Below are positions 14,502 through 16,274 of a DNA stretch of 16,274 nucleotides, piece after piece; position 1 is the first letter of the stretch; each line of letters begins with the position of its first letter. The translations under genes were made by a program, and so were the position numbers. Source of the DNA: GCA-001856825 sp049965815. GTDB taxonomy: Archaea > Thermoplasmatota > Thermoplasmata > Thermoplasmatales > GCA-001856825. The stretch is from assembly GCA_049965815.1 (NCBI GenBank), contig JBMFVV010000025.1, positions 1 to 16,274 on the forward strand, given 5' to 3'. Under the pieces are notes generated by a model that did not search any database, was not told where the DNA came from, and was given only the letters and a program-made list of their open reading frames with translations.

Positions 14502-16023
14502 TCCTAATCCTCCCCCTAATGTCTTCGTAAGAAAGTTTATATTTGTGAGTCAGAGCTAGTGCATATGCAAGGCCATTAGAAGGTTGCCTTACGATCTTAT
14601 AAGTTCTGATTTCTGGATTTTCAGCGCTTACTTGGGCCACCAAACTTACTACCCCTTCTAGACGTGAAAAATCATCCAAAAACGTCACGAAGATGCATAA
14701 ACAATTTTTAGCTTTAATAAGATCGATAACTTTTGTTCCAATTGAAGTGGCATCATTCACCGTAGTGGAGCTAAGCATTTCGTTTATTATCACTACGCTA
14801 TGGGTTGTACAGTTATCCACGATATCCTTGATTCTGATGAGGTCATCTTCCAGTCTTCCTCTGAGATTTTCAACATTTTCTATTCCTTCAAAGTGAGTAA
14901 AGATATTGTCCTGTAAAGTTAATGTGGCTTTTCTGCCTGGTATGGGTACACCTAATGAGGCTAGATAAAATGATTGACCTACTGACCGTGCAAAGGTTGT
15001 TTTACCACCATTGTTAGGTCCAGTAACTACCACAATTCTCTCTACTCCTTCCAAATGAAAATCATTCGTAATAACCGTCCCCTTACTCTTTGCCAATTTA
15101 ACAGCAAGAGCAAGGTCGAACCCAGAGTTGATTTCTATAACATTGCTTTCCGTGAACTCGGGAATACAGAAGGGTAGTCCGACATTCTTAGGTCCTTCCA
15201 CGTATTCAAGATAAGCAAGATAGAATTGCAGTTCTTGGAAAACCTTCATTATGGTTTTCTCTATAAAATTCTGGTGTATAGCTGAAAATTCTCTTAATTT
15301 TCTAATCTCATCTGGATATAATTTCTCTATGAGCTTTAGAATTTCTGCTTGTACGTGTCCGATACCTTGTCCTGGTCTGGAAGCTAGGTTTTTAGACTCA
15401 TGGTGAGCCTCCTTAAATTTGGAAAATACGCTCTCTATTTCAAAACTGTAATCCAAAGTATTGGAATCAGCCTTTCTAACGGTAACTCTGTCAGAACCTA
15501 TTATTAAATGGTATCTGATTGACATGATTCTTCTTTCTGTCTCGTCTATATCCTTTTCTAGTCTCATGAATTTCATTGAAGAAAGATAATCCTCTAGATA
15601 TTTGATGAACTTTTTGAACGCAGTGGATTTTACATTATTCTTTATCAGGGAATAAAAGAGTCTTCTTATTGAAATTGAGTAATCCTTGGCTGCAATAAAC
15701 AATCTTCCCTCCCGTTGAATATCAAACATATCTGGCAGACCAGATATTTTTGCTAAAATGATCTTCATACTTTCTGAAAAACCACGAACTGCTTCGAATA
15801 TTTCCTTGGATTCCAAATCTGAAAAGATCTGTTGACGATATGTTATGTCATCAAGTTTTGAAAGTGGAGTCATTAACAATTCTTTTACATTGTATCTCTC
15901 GTATTTCTTGGCTATCCCATTGATAATCTGATCAAGATTAAGGTCTGCAAAATGCTTGGGCTCTTCAGCCTTAAGCTCATTTCCATTATCTGGGAATCCG
16001 GTTAGCATGCTTTGAAAGGCCAT
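14494..16023 (-). CDS. MutS-like ATPase, first gene of the pair, H-loop His missing
   Basis: Seen: 509 residues with the same layout as its neighbour. A helical core spans about 30-290, including a charged, probably coiled-coil stretch at 130-175. It is followed by an ATPase with Walker A TGPNNGGKTTF (334-344), Walker B SVVIINEMLSSTT (409-421; Asn414-Glu415) and, at the H-loop position, FVTFLDDF, with Phe448 where the partner has His. Domain I is absent. The start ATG at 16023 follows a GGGGAAG ribosome-like site. A perfect hairpin lies 24 bases upstream. The tail (about 480-509) is basic. Inference: an ATPase-weakened subunit that forms a heterodimer with the downstream paralogue, by analogy with unequal sites in MutS-family heterodimers. 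Homodimers cannot be excluded. Confidence 0.87.
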   Translation of the reverse strand: MAFQSMLTGFPDNGNELKAEEPKHFADLNLDQIINGIAKKYERYNVKELLMTPLSKLDDITYRQQIFSDLESKEIFEAVRGFSESMKIILAKISGLPDMFDIQREGRLFIAAKDYSISIRRLFYSLIKNNVKSTAFKKFIKYLEDYLSSMKFMRLEKDIDETERRIMSIRYHLIIGSDRVTVRKADSNTLDYSFEIESVFSKFKEAHHESKNLASRPGQGIGHVQAEILKLIEKLYPDEIRKLREFSAIHQNFIEKTIMKVFQELQFYLAYLEYVEGPKNVGLPFCIPEFTESNVIEINSGFDLALAVKLAKSKGTVITNDFHLEGVERIVVVTGPNNGGKTTFARSVGQSFYLASLGVPIPGRKATLTLQDNIFTHFEGIENVENLRGRLEDDLIRIKDIVDNCTTHSVVIINEMLSSTTVNDATSIGTKVIDLIKAKNCLCIFVTFLDDFSRLEGVVSLVAQVSAENPEIRTYKIVRQPSNGLAYALALTHKYKLSYEDIRGRIRSD

Positions 16024-16046
16024 TTATACTTCCCCATATGTTTTCG

Positions 16047-16066
16047 AAACCAGCTAGAACTGGTTT
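16047..16066. repeat. Perfect 7-bp hairpin upstream of the MutS-like operon
   Basis: AAACCAG (16047-16053) and CTGGTTT (16060-16066) are perfectly complementary around a 6-base loop, ending 24 bases before the ATG at 16023. It could be an operator, or a 5'-leader hairpin that affects translation of the first MutS-like gene. The rest of the 16024-16153 gap holds AT-rich stretches (such as TTAATACTAAATG on the minus strand, about 16115-16127) that could be the TATA box. Confidence 0.45.
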
Positions 16067-16153
16067 ACAGGAGTTATCAGTCTTTCAAGACGCTTCGGAA
16101 CTCCATCCAGCATTCATTTAGTATTAACAGATATTTGTAATTTTCTTAACACT

Positions 16154-16239
16154 CTATGGCGCTAAAAGATGGTTAGGTCCCTATCGTATCAACGTTCTCC
16201 AGTCATTTCCCTCTTGAAGAATATGCAATACTCATCATC
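16154..16239. repeat. 86-bp dispersed direct repeat, copy 2
   Basis: It is identical to 5269-5354 except at 16202 (G for A), in the same orientation. After 16239 the sequence diverges from copy 1, although a weak residual resemblance may remain to the window end. As with copy 1, the minus strand would carry the end of a short frame followed by 34 bases. This suggests an insertion-sequence end whose body lies to the right, beyond the window. Confidence 0.8.
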
Positions 16240-16274
16240 TCATCTGTGTATGGGTTCTTATTGAGCGTGTCTGA

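Noticed and set aside
1..16274. tRNA or rRNA genes, CRISPR arrays, complete insertion sequences
   Set aside because: No cloverleaf-like T-loop motifs, no regularly spaced short repeats and no element with both ends plus an intact transposase were seen.

Overview
The window looks like a stretch of an archaeal chromosome, most probably from an acidophile of the Thermoplasmatales type. This is inferred from several signs. AT-rich TATA-like boxes lie about 25-30 bases upstream of start codons that have no leader. Internal operon genes carry GGTGA-type ribosome sites. A MerA-like oxidoreductase, a CoA-disulfide-reductase-like flavoprotein and short MutS-like ATPases occur together. I cannot name the species.

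Region 1 (1-3167) is a possible mercury or heavy-metal region. A MerA-like flavoprotein (cut by the window start) and a 77-residue HMA metal-binding protein run leftward. A three-gene operon runs rightward: a soluble helical protein, a polytopic membrane protein whose cytoplasmic tail is built from the same helical repeat, and a 61-residue membrane protein. The two units diverge from one short intergenic region with two TATA boxes and an imperfect inverted repeat that could be a shared operator.

Region 2 (3168-6350) holds one intact flavoprotein of the CoA-disulfide reductase/NADH oxidase family, a small two-helix membrane protein, and mobile-element debris. The debris is a broken IS21-type IstA, a C-terminal DDE transposase fragment, an unknown gene fragment, several hairpins, and the first copy of an 86-bp repeat.

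Region 3 (6354-12825) is a compact leftward six-gene operon for a membrane complex related to group 4 [NiFe] hydrogenases and complex I (order HyfC-E-F-G-I-B). The membrane antiporter-like subunits keep their ion-channel Lys/Glu residues, and the small subunit keeps its Fe-S cysteines. The large subunit contains no cysteine at all, so it cannot hold a NiFe centre by the known ligands. This places the complex with the 'energy-converting hydrogenase related' (Ehr) type. The small subunit carries a reduced one-cluster ferredoxin domain at its N-terminus.

Region 4 (12951-16023) is a leftward two-gene operon of paralogous MutS-like ATPases, joined by an 8-base overlap. Both have Asn in place of the Walker B Asp, and one also lacks the His of the H-loop, which suggests an asymmetric heterodimer. 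A perfect 7-bp hairpin lies just upstream.

Region 5 (16024-16274) holds the promoter area and a second copy of the 86-bp repeat, in the same orientation as the first. The two copies therefore bracket about 10.9 kb containing the Ehr-type operon and the MutS pair.
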